Positions 32,859-39,221 of a DNA stretch of 63,642 nt are shown here, piece after piece. Source of the DNA: JBFXIE01 sp050176255 (GTDB lineage: Bacteria; Pseudomonadota; Gammaproteobacteria; Burkholderiales; Burkholderiaceae_C); assembly GCF_050176255.1 (NCBI RefSeq), contig NZ_JBFXIE010000015.1; one strand, written 5' to 3'. A program made the position numbers and the translations under genes. Every line of letters starts with the position of its first letter. The first letter of the stretch is position 1. Under the pieces are notes generated by a model that searched no databases, was not told the origin of the DNA, and saw only the letters and a list, made by a program, of their open reading frames with translations.

Positions 32859-32906
32859 TGGTGGCCTGGGACGGAATCGAACCGCCGACACAAGGATTTT
32901 CAATCC
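32859..32906 (-). repeat. Attachment-site repeat (3' part of tRNA-Phe) between elements 1 and 2
   Basis: 48 bp identical to 45365-45412, covering the tRNA 3' end through the anticodon loop; the 5' half of a tRNA is absent, so this is not a functional tRNA. It is the junction between the two tandem elements. Confidence 0.92.
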
Positions 32907-32927
32907 CCGAATAATCATATTTGGCAG

Positions 32928-32964
32928 TGTTGATTTTCGCTGATAGAATCAATATAAATCAACA
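32928..32964. promoter_or_regulatory. Inverted repeat upstream of the element 2 integrase
   Basis: TGTTGATTT (32928-32936) and AAATCAACA (32956-32964) are perfect 9-bp arms, with further TTGATT/AATCAA half-sites between and after them. It lies in the AT-rich region between the att repeat and the integrase and is a probable operator or directionality-factor site. Confidence 0.45.
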
Positions 32965-33035
32965 TGTTAGGCCAGTTGCACTGGACAAGTTAACAGCCCG
33001 AGCGTTGATTGATATTCCCAAAAATAGGGGGTTTT

Positions 33036-33084
33036 TGGCTACACCGTGGCTACACCGTGGCTACACGGACTGGCTGTGTAGCCA
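33036..33084. repeat. TGGCTACAC arm-like sites, left end of element 2
   Basis: Direct copies at 33036, 33047 and 33058, an exact 11-bp period, and one inverted copy at 33076-33084. Three more copies are at the right end (45248, 45277, 45288). Confidence 0.75.
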
Positions 33085-33105
33085 ACCCCCGACCGGAGCA
33101 TCAAC

Positions 33106-34443
33106 ATGGCACGCCCGAAAAAATCCGAAGCGCCCGACACATCCCAGGCCATCGAACTGACAGCCGGGGCAATCGAGCGCCTGACCTGCCGCACCGACAT
33201 CAAGACGCAGGCTTTCTTGCGTGACGTCAAAGCACCCGGCCTGCGCGTGCGCGTGACCAACACGGGTGCGAAGTCGTTTGTGTTTGAAGCCAAGTTGAAT
33301 CGGCAGACTTTCCGCCGCACTATCGGGGACGTGCGCGCCTGGACTATCGAGCAGGCCCGCGCGGAAGCCCGCCGCCTTGCTGTGGTGCTGGATAACGGAC
33401 AAGACCCACGGGAAATTGAGCGCCAGCAGCAGGCCGAACGCGAAGCCGCCAAGGCCGCCGCTGCTGCCTTGGCTGTGACCGTGGGCGAAGCATGGCAACG
33501 CTACCTTGAACAGCGCCGCCCGTTCTGGGGCGAACTGAACTACCGCGACCATTTGAAGATGACACAAGCCGGTGGCGAGCAACGAAAGCGCCTGCCCGGC
33601 ATCAAGACCATGCCGGGGCCGCTGGCCGAGTTAATGCCGCTGCGACTGGCAGACCTGACAGCGCCCGTCATCGAAGCTTGGGCCGCACGCGAGGCCAAGA
33701 CCCGTCCCGCCCGCGTACGTTTGGCGCTGCGACTGCTGAAAGCGTTCTTGCGCTGGGCAGCGACTGAGCCCGACTTGCAGGGGAATGCTGACCCTACCGC
33801 AGCAAGCGCCAAAAGAGCCCGTGAGGTGGCAGGCAAAGCCAAGCCCAAAAACGATTACCTGCAACGCGAGCAACTGCCCGCATGGTTCACCCATGTTCGC
33901 CAGATACAGAACCCGGTAATTGCCGCCTACCTGCAATGCCTGCTGCTGACTGGTGCCCGCCGCGAAGAACTGGCCGAATTGAAGTGGGAGGATGTCAATT
34001 TTCAGTGGCGTGGCATGGAACTGAAAGACAAGATAGAAGGCCGCCGCGCCGTGCCCCTGACGCCCTACGTTGCGCACCTGCTGGCCGCCCTGCCGCGCCG
34101 CAATGAGTGGGTTTTTTCGAGCACTGGCAGCAAGTCCGGCAGGCTGACAGAACCCAGCATTGCACATCGCCAAGCCTGCGCCGCCGCTGGGCTGGAACTG
34201 ACCTTACACGGGCTGCGCCGTTCCTTCGCCAGTTTGTGCGAGTGGCTTGATATACCCGGTGGAATCAGCGCGCAGATTCAAGGCCATGCGCCCCAGGGTG
34301 TGCGCGAACAGAACTACATCCGCCGCCCGCTTGACCTGCTGCGCGTGCACCACGAAAAGATTGAGGCGTGGATATTGGAACAGGCCGGTGTGCAGTTTGA
34401 CCCCAAGGCCGAACCGGGCAAACTGCGCGCCGTAAGCGCATAA
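33106..34443 (+). CDS. Tyrosine integrase of element 2
   Basis: 445 residues, P4-like. N-terminal arm-binding domain (TQAFLRDVKAPGLRVRVTNTGAKSFVFEAKLN, TIGDVRAWTIEQARAEARRL), a coiled linker, a core-binding domain, and catalytic residues Arg in LTGARREELAELKWED, LHGLRRSFAS, QGHAPQGV and Tyr in EQNYIRRPLDLLR. It should recombine at the tRNA-Phe anticodon-proximal sequence. The ATG follows a CCGGAGCATCAAC leader with a GGAG site. A toxin-antitoxin operon begins 19 bp after it. Confidence 0.93.
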   Translation: MARPKKSEAPDTSQAIELTAGAIERLTCRTDIKTQAFLRDVKAPGLRVRVTNTGAKSFVFEAKLNRQTFRRTIGDVRAWTIEQARAEARRLAVVLDNGQDPREIERQQQAEREAAKAAAAALAVTVGEAWQRYLEQRRPFWGELNYRDHLKMTQAGGEQRKRLPGIKTMPGPLAELMPLRLADLTAPVIEAWAAREAKTRPARVRLALRLLKAFLRWAATEPDLQGNADPTAASAKRAREVAGKAKPKNDYLQREQLPAWFTHVRQIQNPVIAAYLQCLLLTGARREELAELKWEDVNFQWRGMELKDKIEGRRAVPLTPYVAHLLAALPRRNEWVFSSTGSKSGRLTEPSIAHRQACAAAGLELTLHGLRRSFASLCEWLDIPGGISAQIQGHAPQGVREQNYIRRPLDLLRVHHEKIEAWILEQAGVQFDPKAEPGKLRAVSA

Positions 34444-34462
34444 CGGTACGCTTTAAGATACC

Positions 34463-34789
34463 ATGACAGAAATCAGAATCTACACCGACAGCGACGGGCA
34501 AGCGCCGTTTGTGCAATGGCTTGATGCACTGACCGACCGCATGGCCCGCGCCAAAATCCGCGCCCGCCTGGCTCGGGTAGAGGCCGGGAACATGGGCGAT
34601 TGCAAGCCCCTGCGCGATGGCGTGCAAGAGCTGCGCATAGACCACGGGCCAGGTTATCGCGTGTATCTGAGCAGGCAGGGCGCTGTGCTGGTGCTGCTGC
34701 TGTGTGGCAGCGACAAGCGCGACCAAGACCGCGAAATTACCCGCGCCATTGGCTATCTGAACGACTGGAAGGAAAGAGGCAGGCCATGA
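34463..34789 (+). CDS. HigB/RelE-type addiction-module toxin of element 2
   Basis: 108 residues: MTEIRIYTDSDGQAPFVQWLDALTDRMARAKIRARLARVEAGNMGDCKPLRDGVQELRIDHGPGYRVYL, ending CGSDKRDQDREITRAIGYLNDWKE. Same family as the toxin at 20392, and the classical form of the addiction module killer protein. Its stop overlaps the antidote start (ATGA). It should cleave mRNA unless bound by the antidote. Confidence 0.9.
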   Translation: MTEIRIYTDSDGQAPFVQWLDALTDRMARAKIRARLARVEAGNMGDCKPLRDGVQELRIDHGPGYRVYLSRQGAVLVLLLCGSDKRDQDREITRAIGYLNDWKERGRP

Positions 34790-35085
34790 ATGCACCACGC
34801 GACACAAGTTATGCAGCCGTCCTAGAGCAGGCTCTAACCGACCCTGCCGAGGCCGCAGCCTACATTGAGGCCGCTATCGAGCTGGAAGACCCAGCCGCGC
34901 TGCTGGTGGCGCTGCGCCACGTTGCCAAGGCGCACGGCATGGCCGAGGTTGCGCGCCGTGCTGATGTGGGGGAGAAGTCCCTGTTCCGCGCATTGAGTGA
35001 GAACGGCAACCCGACGATTGCCACGCTGCACAAGGTATTGCATGCCGTGGGTCTGCGCCTGAGTGTGACGCCGGAACACGCGTGA
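34786..35085 (+). CDS. HigA-type addiction-module antidote of element 2
   Basis: 99 residues, MNAPRDTSYAAVLEQALTDPAEAAAYIEAAIELEDPAALLVALRHVAKAHGMAEVARRADVGEKSLFRALSENGNPTIATLHKVLHAVGLRLSV. The helix-turn-helix MAEVARRADVGEKSLFRAL and the NPTIATLHKVL tail are typical. It starts at ATG 34786, overlapping the toxin stop, and should both neutralise the toxin and repress the operon. Confidence 0.9.
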   Translation: MNAPRDTSYAAVLEQALTDPAEAAAYIEAAIELEDPAALLVALRHVAKAHGMAEVARRADVGEKSLFRALSENGNPTIATLHKVLHAVGLRLSVTPEHA

Positions 35086-35097
35086 CGGTTTTCACCC

Positions 35098-35151
35098 CAG
35101 CAAGCCGACATTACCGCAGCCTTTGCGAACTGGCACGACTGGCAACAGTGA
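35098..35151 (+). pseudogene. Remnant of the C-terminus of a third toxin gene
   Basis: The frame reads QQADITAAFANWHDWQQ-stop, matching the toxin C-terminus at 20392 (QQADIAAAIALAETL) and the DREITRAIGYLNDW of the neighbouring toxin. It begins just after the stop of the antidote gene and ends 11 bp before another antidote gene, so it is what is left of a second toxin-antidote pair. Confidence 0.65.
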
Positions 35152-35162
35152 AGGAAACCGAC

Positions 35163-35495
35163 ATGACCACAAAGAAGCAATCCGCAAGCCGCCCACACGA
35201 TGCCGCCGTGGTGGAACTGCTGGAAGCAGACCCAGACTTCGCCGATGCGTATTTGGCCGCTGCCGTGGAAGAAGCCGTCAAGCCCGGTGGGCAAGCTGCA
35301 CTGGTGGCAGCCCTGCGCCATGCGGCCGAAGCGCAAGGCATGGCCGCCGTGGCAGAACGTGCGGGCATACCGCGTGAAAGCCTTTGCCGTGCGCTGGGGC
35401 CAAAAGGCAACCCCACCGTTAAAACGCTACTAGCCGTGCTGGGGACTGCTGGCCTGCATTTGGCTGTGACGCGACAGGACAGTGCACGCGCCTGA
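35163..35495 (+). CDS. Orphan HigA-type antidote
   Basis: 110 residues. After a polar N-terminus (MTTKKQSASRPHDAAVVELLEADPDFADAYLAAAVEEA) it shares the antidote core LVAALRHAAEAQGMAAVAERAGIPRESLCRALGPKGNPTVKTLLAVLGTAGLHLAV. Its own toxin survives only as the fragment at 35098-35151. It may cross-protect against the intact toxin upstream, or simply repress its promoter. Confidence 0.82.
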   Translation: MTTKKQSASRPHDAAVVELLEADPDFADAYLAAAVEEAVKPGGQAALVAALRHAAEAQGMAAVAERAGIPRESLCRALGPKGNPTVKTLLAVLGTAGLHLAVTRQDSARA

Positions 35496-35499
35496 GTCC

Positions 35500-35778
35500 A
35501 TGAAAACGCTCAAAAACTTGAAGGCCGAACTACTGGCAGACCCAAGCATCCGCGCTGCCTACGATGCCCAGGCCGAAGAATTTGCAATGGCCCGCGAACT
35601 GATTGCCGCACGCACCAAAGCCGGACTGACGCAAGCCGATGTAGCTGAGCGCATGGGCACCACGCAAAGCACCGTTGCCCGCCTGGAGGGTGGCAAAGCC
35701 GCGCCATCCCTGCGCAGCCTGCAACGCTATGCCCAAGCCGTGGGCTGCCGCGCCGTGGTGCACTTGGAGCACGCCTAA
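35500..35778 (+). CDS. XRE-family antitoxin-like protein
   Basis: 92 residues: MKTLKNLKAELLADPSIRAAYDAQAEEFAMARELIAARTKAGLTQADVAERMGTTQSTVARLEGGKAAPSLRSLQRYAQAVGCRAVVHLE. The Cro/C1 helix-turn-helix and the leading AELLADPSIRAAYDA segment are those of XRE antitoxins normally paired with a RelE/HigB toxin. No toxin gene is next to it, so it is a third, orphan, antitoxin in this cluster. It follows the previous antidote by 4 bp. Confidence 0.82.
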   Translation: MKTLKNLKAELLADPSIRAAYDAQAEEFAMARELIAARTKAGLTQADVAERMGTTQSTVARLEGGKAAPSLRSLQRYAQAVGCRAVVHLEHA

Positions 35779-36124
35779 ACCGTTGCACCCCGGCTATGCA
35801 GGGCACCACGCCTACTGAGAAATGCTGAAACTCAATCCTTCTCTCGGGCCGAAGCAGACACCTATCAAGTGATGCACACACGGATGGCTCAGTGTGAAGC
35901 GCTTCGCGCTTTACCAGGCTGTCGGCAGTCAAGCCGTAGTGTCCTTTGCGCGCGCCTACGTGACATCGTTACGCAGAACTCAACAATCTGATATTATTTA
36001 ATCGTCATTTATCAATAATGACATAGCCAGCGCGCAGGAGTGCGCTTCTCTCAACCGAGGGGAGCTCTATTGCGCGCTTTGCTTTTGGTGCGGTGGTCTC
36101 CCTGTTGTCACAGAGGCCACTTAC
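35779..36124. other. Non-coding gap with an AT-rich inverted repeat
   Basis: 346 bp with no supported gene. At 36004-36022 lies GTCATT, 7 nt, AATGAC, in an unusually AT-rich patch (35985-36025), a likely operator and promoter for the operon that begins at 36125. Confidence 0.5.
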
Positions 36125-36388
36125 ATGCATTCCGACACCGGACGCATTCCTTCCGAGTACAGCGCAGAAGACATCAGCGCTGCAATGCGCATTGCGCAAT
36201 TCCCGCCGCTGGAGCAAGAGACTCGCCCCGCAGTGGGCACTGCCGCCGCTGCTTTCTATCTCACCCGCCGCCCGCAGACACTCAGAGCGTGGGCTTGCCT
36301 TGAGAACGGACCACTCCGCCCTGTCCGCGTGAACGGCCGGCTTCTTTGGAAAGTGGCCGAAATTCGCGCCTTGTTGGGGGTGGCTTAA
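36125..36388 (+). CDS. Excisionase/AlpA-like DNA-binding protein of element 2
   Basis: 87 residues. The C-terminal half (TAAAAFYLTRRPQTLRAWACLENGPLRPVRVNGRLLWKVAEIRALLGV) fits a winged helix-turn-helix of the excisionase/AlpA type: helix-turn-helix, then P.RVNGRLLW...EI. It could act as recombination directionality factor for the integrase. ATG 36125 is used. The first gene of a compact operon with 36391, 36474 and the replication initiator. Confidence 0.7.
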   Translation: MHSDTGRIPSEYSAEDISAAMRIAQFPPLEQETRPAVGTAAAAFYLTRRPQTLRAWACLENGPLRPVRVNGRLLWKVAEIRALLGVA

Positions 36389-36390
36389 AG

Positions 36391-36477
36391 ATGACCGCCG
36401 CCATCAACCGCCTGCTGCTGGCGCTTTGGTGTGCCACGCCTTCCCGCTGGTTCCAACGTGGGAGGGCTGCCAAGTGA
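36391..36477 (+). CDS. Possible 28-residue leader or coupling peptide
   Basis: MTAAINRLLLALWCATPSRW, then FQRGRAAK. It starts 2 bp after the previous stop, and its TGA overlaps the GTG start of the next gene (GTGA). It may only serve to couple translation. Confidence 0.35.
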   Translation: MTAAINRLLLALWCATPSRWFQRGRAAK

Positions 36478-36821
36478 AAAAGCTGCCAAAGAAAAAGCCC
36501 CAGACCGTTGCAGCGGACAAGGGGCCTTCCAAAGTTCACACGCCGAAATTTTCTGGCACTGACAACCCGCGTCACTTGCGTGTCATTGCTGCCTTGCTGC
36601 GCCGCCCGATGCCCCGCGAGAGTCTGGATAGGGAGGCCGGATGCAGCAACGGGCCGGAACTCGTAGCAGAGCTTCGCCGCCGTGGTCTGGAACTGCCGTG
36701 CAAGCGCATCCATCGCGTTGACCGCGACGGCTTCATTTGCCGCCCGGGCGTCTATTTTCTGACCGAAGGCGACCGCCGCAAGGTTCATCGCTGGCTCGCC
36801 ACCCGCAGCCTGAACTTGTAG
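36474..36821 (+). CDS. Helix-turn-helix domain protein next to the replication initiator
   Basis: 115 residues from GTG 36474, which has a GGAGG site 7 nt upstream; this start is preferred to an upstream TTG. A Lys-rich N-terminus (MKKLPKKKPQTV) precedes LRVIAALLRRPMPRESLDREAGCSNGPELVAELRRRGLELPCKRI, which looks like a winged helix-turn-helix, and a wing-like VDRDGFICRPGVYFLTEGDRRKV. Probably a regulator or helper of the initiator gene that begins 13 bp later. Confidence 0.62.
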   Translation: MKKLPKKKPQTVAADKGPSKVHTPKFSGTDNPRHLRVIAALLRRPMPRESLDREAGCSNGPELVAELRRRGLELPCKRIHRVDRDGFICRPGVYFLTEGDRRKVHRWLATRSLNL

Positions 36822-36834
36822 GGCATGCACAGCC

Positions 36835-37746
36835 ATGCTGCCGGCGCTGCAATACTTCGCTGACAGCCTCCCGAACCGCCCCTGCTGCACCAATGACCCG
36901 CATATGGGCCAGACGGTGCGCGGGCGCACGGAAGCGCTGAAGTTCTGCAACATCCAGCCCAACACCAGTGGCAAAGTCGTTTGGCTAGCGTTCGACGTTG
37001 ACCACACAGACGGTGCCACCGCATGGCATCGCCTAAGTGCCCCACCGCCCACTCTGGCGGTAGAAAACCCCAGAAACGGTCACGCGCACCTGCTTTACGC
37101 GTTGCAGGTGCCGGTGCCCCGCACAGAGGCCGCAAGGGCACGTCCTCTGCTTTACCTTGCCGCCGCCCAAGAGGGCATCCGGCGCAAGCTGGAGGCTGAC
37201 CCAGGGTACAGCGGGCACTTGTGCAAGAACCCCTTGCACCCCAGGTGGCAAACGCAGCAATGGGCGCAGACCTACACCCTCGCCGAGCTGGCGGACTGGG
37301 TTGACCTGCCGCGCATCGCAGACATGAAGAAGCGTGTTCGTGACCCCGACTACGCAGGTCTGGGCCGCAACTGCGAACTGTTCGAGCGCCTGCGCCCGAT
37401 GGCCTACAGCCTCGTGCGCAAGTTCTGGTCGCCGGGTGGCTTTGAGCACTTCAAAGATGCCCTGCGCGCACTCGCGGATGACCTGAATGCCGACTTTGCC
37501 GTACCGCTGCCCATGGCCGAGGTGCGGGGCATCGCGTCATCCTGCGCCTGCTGGGTGTGGAAGCATTTTGACCCCGCTACGTTTCGCAAAATTCAATCCA
37601 TACGGGGCGCCCGCAAAGGAGCAGCAAAACGGGATGCCTTGATGCCCGAGGTACTGCGCCTGATAGGCGAAGGCAAATCACAGCGGGAAGTGGCCGCAGC
37701 TGTCGGTGTGTCTCACATGACTGTCTGCAACTGGCTGAAAGGCTGA
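36835..37746 (+). CDS. ColE2-type replication initiator (replicase with PriCT domain)
   Basis: 303 residues. The N-terminal half has replicase-family motifs: VVWLAFDVDHTDGATAWHRL and VENPRNGHAHLLYAL, as in ColE2 Rep, a combined primase and initiator. A PriCT-1-like segment follows (GLGRNCELFERLRPMAYSLVRKFW), and the C-terminus has a helix-turn-helix (GKSQREVAAAVGVSHMTVCNWLKG). It would start replication of an excised circular form of element 2. No iterons were recognised nearby. Confidence 0.82.
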   Translation: MLPALQYFADSLPNRPCCTNDPHMGQTVRGRTEALKFCNIQPNTSGKVVWLAFDVDHTDGATAWHRLSAPPPTLAVENPRNGHAHLLYALQVPVPRTEAARARPLLYLAAAQEGIRRKLEADPGYSGHLCKNPLHPRWQTQQWAQTYTLAELADWVDLPRIADMKKRVRDPDYAGLGRNCELFERLRPMAYSLVRKFWSPGGFEHFKDALRALADDLNADFAVPLPMAEVRGIASSCACWVWKHFDPATFRKIQSIRGARKGAAKRDALMPEVLRLIGEGKSQREVAAAVGVSHMTVCNWLKG

Positions 37747-37868
37747 GGTGTAAAAAAGCCATATCAGATAACTGAAGGAATTTGGCTTTGTACCCCGGGG
37801 GCATCCGTGACGACCGAAAGCATGGGTTGGTCACTGAAAACGCAGGTGGCTTCTCGATTAGCTACTTT

Positions 37869-38111
37869 TTAGGCATCGCTTCGGGGTGGCACAACCGACT
37901 TTTCCAGCAGCATCACAATTTTCGACGGCGGGGTCTTCAAAGGCGCTGCCAGCTTGAACAGGGTGGTCAAAGTGGGTTGGCGCTGACCCAACTCCAACAT
38001 GCTGATGTAGTTGCGCTCCAACTCGGCTTCAAAGCCAAGCTGTTCTTGCGTCAGGCCCGCCTCTTTCCGAAGCTGGCGCAGGACGCTCCCGAACGCAATT
38101 GCAATATCCAA
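37869..38111 (-). CDS. XRE-family repressor of element 2
   Basis: 80 residues: DIAIAFGSVLRQLRKEAGLTQEQLGFEAELERNYISMLELGQRQPTLTTLFKLAAPLKTPPSKIVMLLE, a Cro/C1-type helix-turn-helix. There is no ATG: a TTG at 38111 preceded by GGAG at 6 nt is the best start (a TTG at 38123 would lie inside an operator). It diverges from a small membrane protein across a region with two similar palindromes and probably represses both promoters. Confidence 0.75.
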   Translation of the reverse strand: MDIAIAFGSVLRQLRKEAGLTQEQLGFEAELERNYISMLELGQRQPTLTTLFKLAAPLKTPPSKIVMLLEKSVVPPRSDA

Positions 38112-38118
38112 TGAATTC

Positions 38119-38179
38119 TCCAACTATGGTTGGAAATTTCAAAGGAAACTGCTACGCTCGTCTTCCAACTATAGTTAGA
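38119..38179. promoter_or_regulatory. Two TCCAACTATRGTTRGA operators
   Basis: TCCAACTATGGTTGGA (38119-38134) and TCCAACTATAGTTAGA (38164-38179), 45 bp apart, lie between the divergent XRE gene and the membrane-protein gene. They are the probable XRE binding sites. Confidence 0.65.
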
Positions 38180-38192
38180 AAACACAGTGACG

Positions 38193-38519
38193 ATGAGCTT
38201 CGCGTATTTTGTTGCCACCCTCGTTTGCCTCATGACCGCAGCGGACATCGGGCGCAGTTTCCAATGGGCGGAGTACGACTTGTCCGTGCAGCGACTGTTC
38301 ATGGCGTTGACGCTGCCTGCGGCCATTGGCATGTGGGCATGGGGCATCTACGGCCTGTGGCAGTTGCCTTGGTGGCAAGGGCTGGGCGGTTGCATCCTCA
38401 CCTGCTTCTTGGTCGTGGTGATGCGCATCAAGCTGGTGGGCAGCCTCTGGGTCAACCACTGGGCGATGGGGTTGTCGGTGCTGGGCGTGGTGCTGATGGC
38501 CGCGCACTTCCTGGGATAG
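38193..38519 (+). CDS. Small four-helix membrane protein of element 2
   Basis: 108 residues with four hydrophobic segments: MSFAYFVATLVCLMTAADI, LFMALTLPAAIGMWAWGIYG, LGGCILTCFLVVVMRI and WAMGLSVLGVVLMAAHFL. No family is recognised. An in-frame GTG lies two codons earlier. It is under the same operator region as the XRE repressor, so it is likely switched on when that repressor is lost. Confidence 0.65.
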   Translation: MSFAYFVATLVCLMTAADIGRSFQWAEYDLSVQRLFMALTLPAAIGMWAWGIYGLWQLPWWQGLGGCILTCFLVVVMRIKLVGSLWVNHWAMGLSVLGVVLMAAHFLG

Positions 38520-38640
38520 CCCGCCTGACTCATTCCACCGCCCCCACGCTCGTTTCCTGCCCCTTCGACTCTTTTGCCACCTGCTACGGGCGGGGCAGGC
38601 CCCTTTTTTATCCACTGACTTTCAATTGGAGGGAGTTTTC

Positions 38641-39057
38641 ATGGTTAGAACAAAAACCGCTGCCACTCTGGTGCTGGCCTTGGCGTTGAGCGCGTGTGCC
38701 ACCCAATGGCGCCACCCCAGTTACAGCAGCACCCCTGCATTGCATGAGCAGCGGCTGGCCATCGACAAGGGGTACTGCCAGCAAGTCGCTCATGGCGCAG
38801 CCCCCATGCCGCAGGTAGCCATTCCATCCACGGCCCCCAGCGGCTACAACGTGAGCGGCAGCGGCACGACCTATGGCAGTCGAGGTATCACCAGGACTGA
38901 CTACGACGCGACAGTGACCCCCGTCGCAAGCCCAGCACAGTCCTTTGCGGGCGGCTTTGCCCAGGGAGCCGCCGTTGGCACCATGCTGCGCGTCCAGCGT
39001 GAGCAACAGGCCATTCACAAGGGCTGCATGGCGCGCTTGGGGTGGGTAGCCCAGTAG
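38641..39057 (+). CDS. Small lipoprotein of element 2
   Basis: 138 residues. The signal peptide MVRTKTAATLVLALALSACA has a lipobox LSAC. The mature part has conserved-looking aromatic and Gly/Ser-rich sequence (YNVSGSGTTYGSRGITRTDYD) and a glycine-zipper-like SFAGGFAQGAAVGTML. A strong GGAGGGAG ribosome site precedes ATG 38641 and a good terminator follows. Function unknown. Confidence 0.72.
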   Translation: MVRTKTAATLVLALALSACATQWRHPSYSSTPALHEQRLAIDKGYCQQVAHGAAPMPQVAIPSTAPSGYNVSGSGTTYGSRGITRTDYDATVTPVASPAQSFAGGFAQGAAVGTMLRVQREQQAIHKGCMARLGWVAQ

Positions 39058-39099
39058 CCCACGTCCACTGGCAGGCGTAACCGGCAAACGAAATACACC

Positions 39100-39125
39100 G
39101 CCCCCTTTTGAAGGGGGCTTTTTTT
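39100..39125 (+). terminator. Rho-independent terminator after the lipoprotein gene
   Basis: GCCCCCTT, a short loop, AAGGGGGC, then a run of eight Ts with little interruption. Confidence 0.85.
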
Positions 39126-39221
39126 GGCTCGATGCGCATTACCGGGGAAGGCTGACTGTCTCATCACCACCGCCCTGTTCTGGTACAAGCACGCCATCCT
39201 GAAACATGCCCCGACAGACCC

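Larger units (their letters stand above)
18695..32906. mobile_element. Integrated element 1: P4-like satellite-type island, possibly composite
   Basis: About 14 kb between a possible tRNA-Phe remnant at the left and the 48-bp tRNA-Phe repeat at 32859-32906. Two tyrosine integrases point inward from the two ends. AGTTGCCCCC arm-like repeats lie at both outer ends (18769-18802 and 32675-32733), and larger inverted repeats lie inside them (18838-19006 and 30614-30773). Contents are two toxin-antitoxin loci, a primase-helicase, a Toprim-like protein, Arc, AlpA and Ogr/Delta-like regulators, and unknown small proteins. The two nested repeat sets suggest either two elements, one inside the other, or one element that gained a second integrase. 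No structural phage genes are seen. Confidence 0.75.

Noticed and set aside
32859..32906. Second functional tRNA-Phe
   Set aside because: Only the 3' 48 bases are present; the D arm and 5' acceptor strand are missing.
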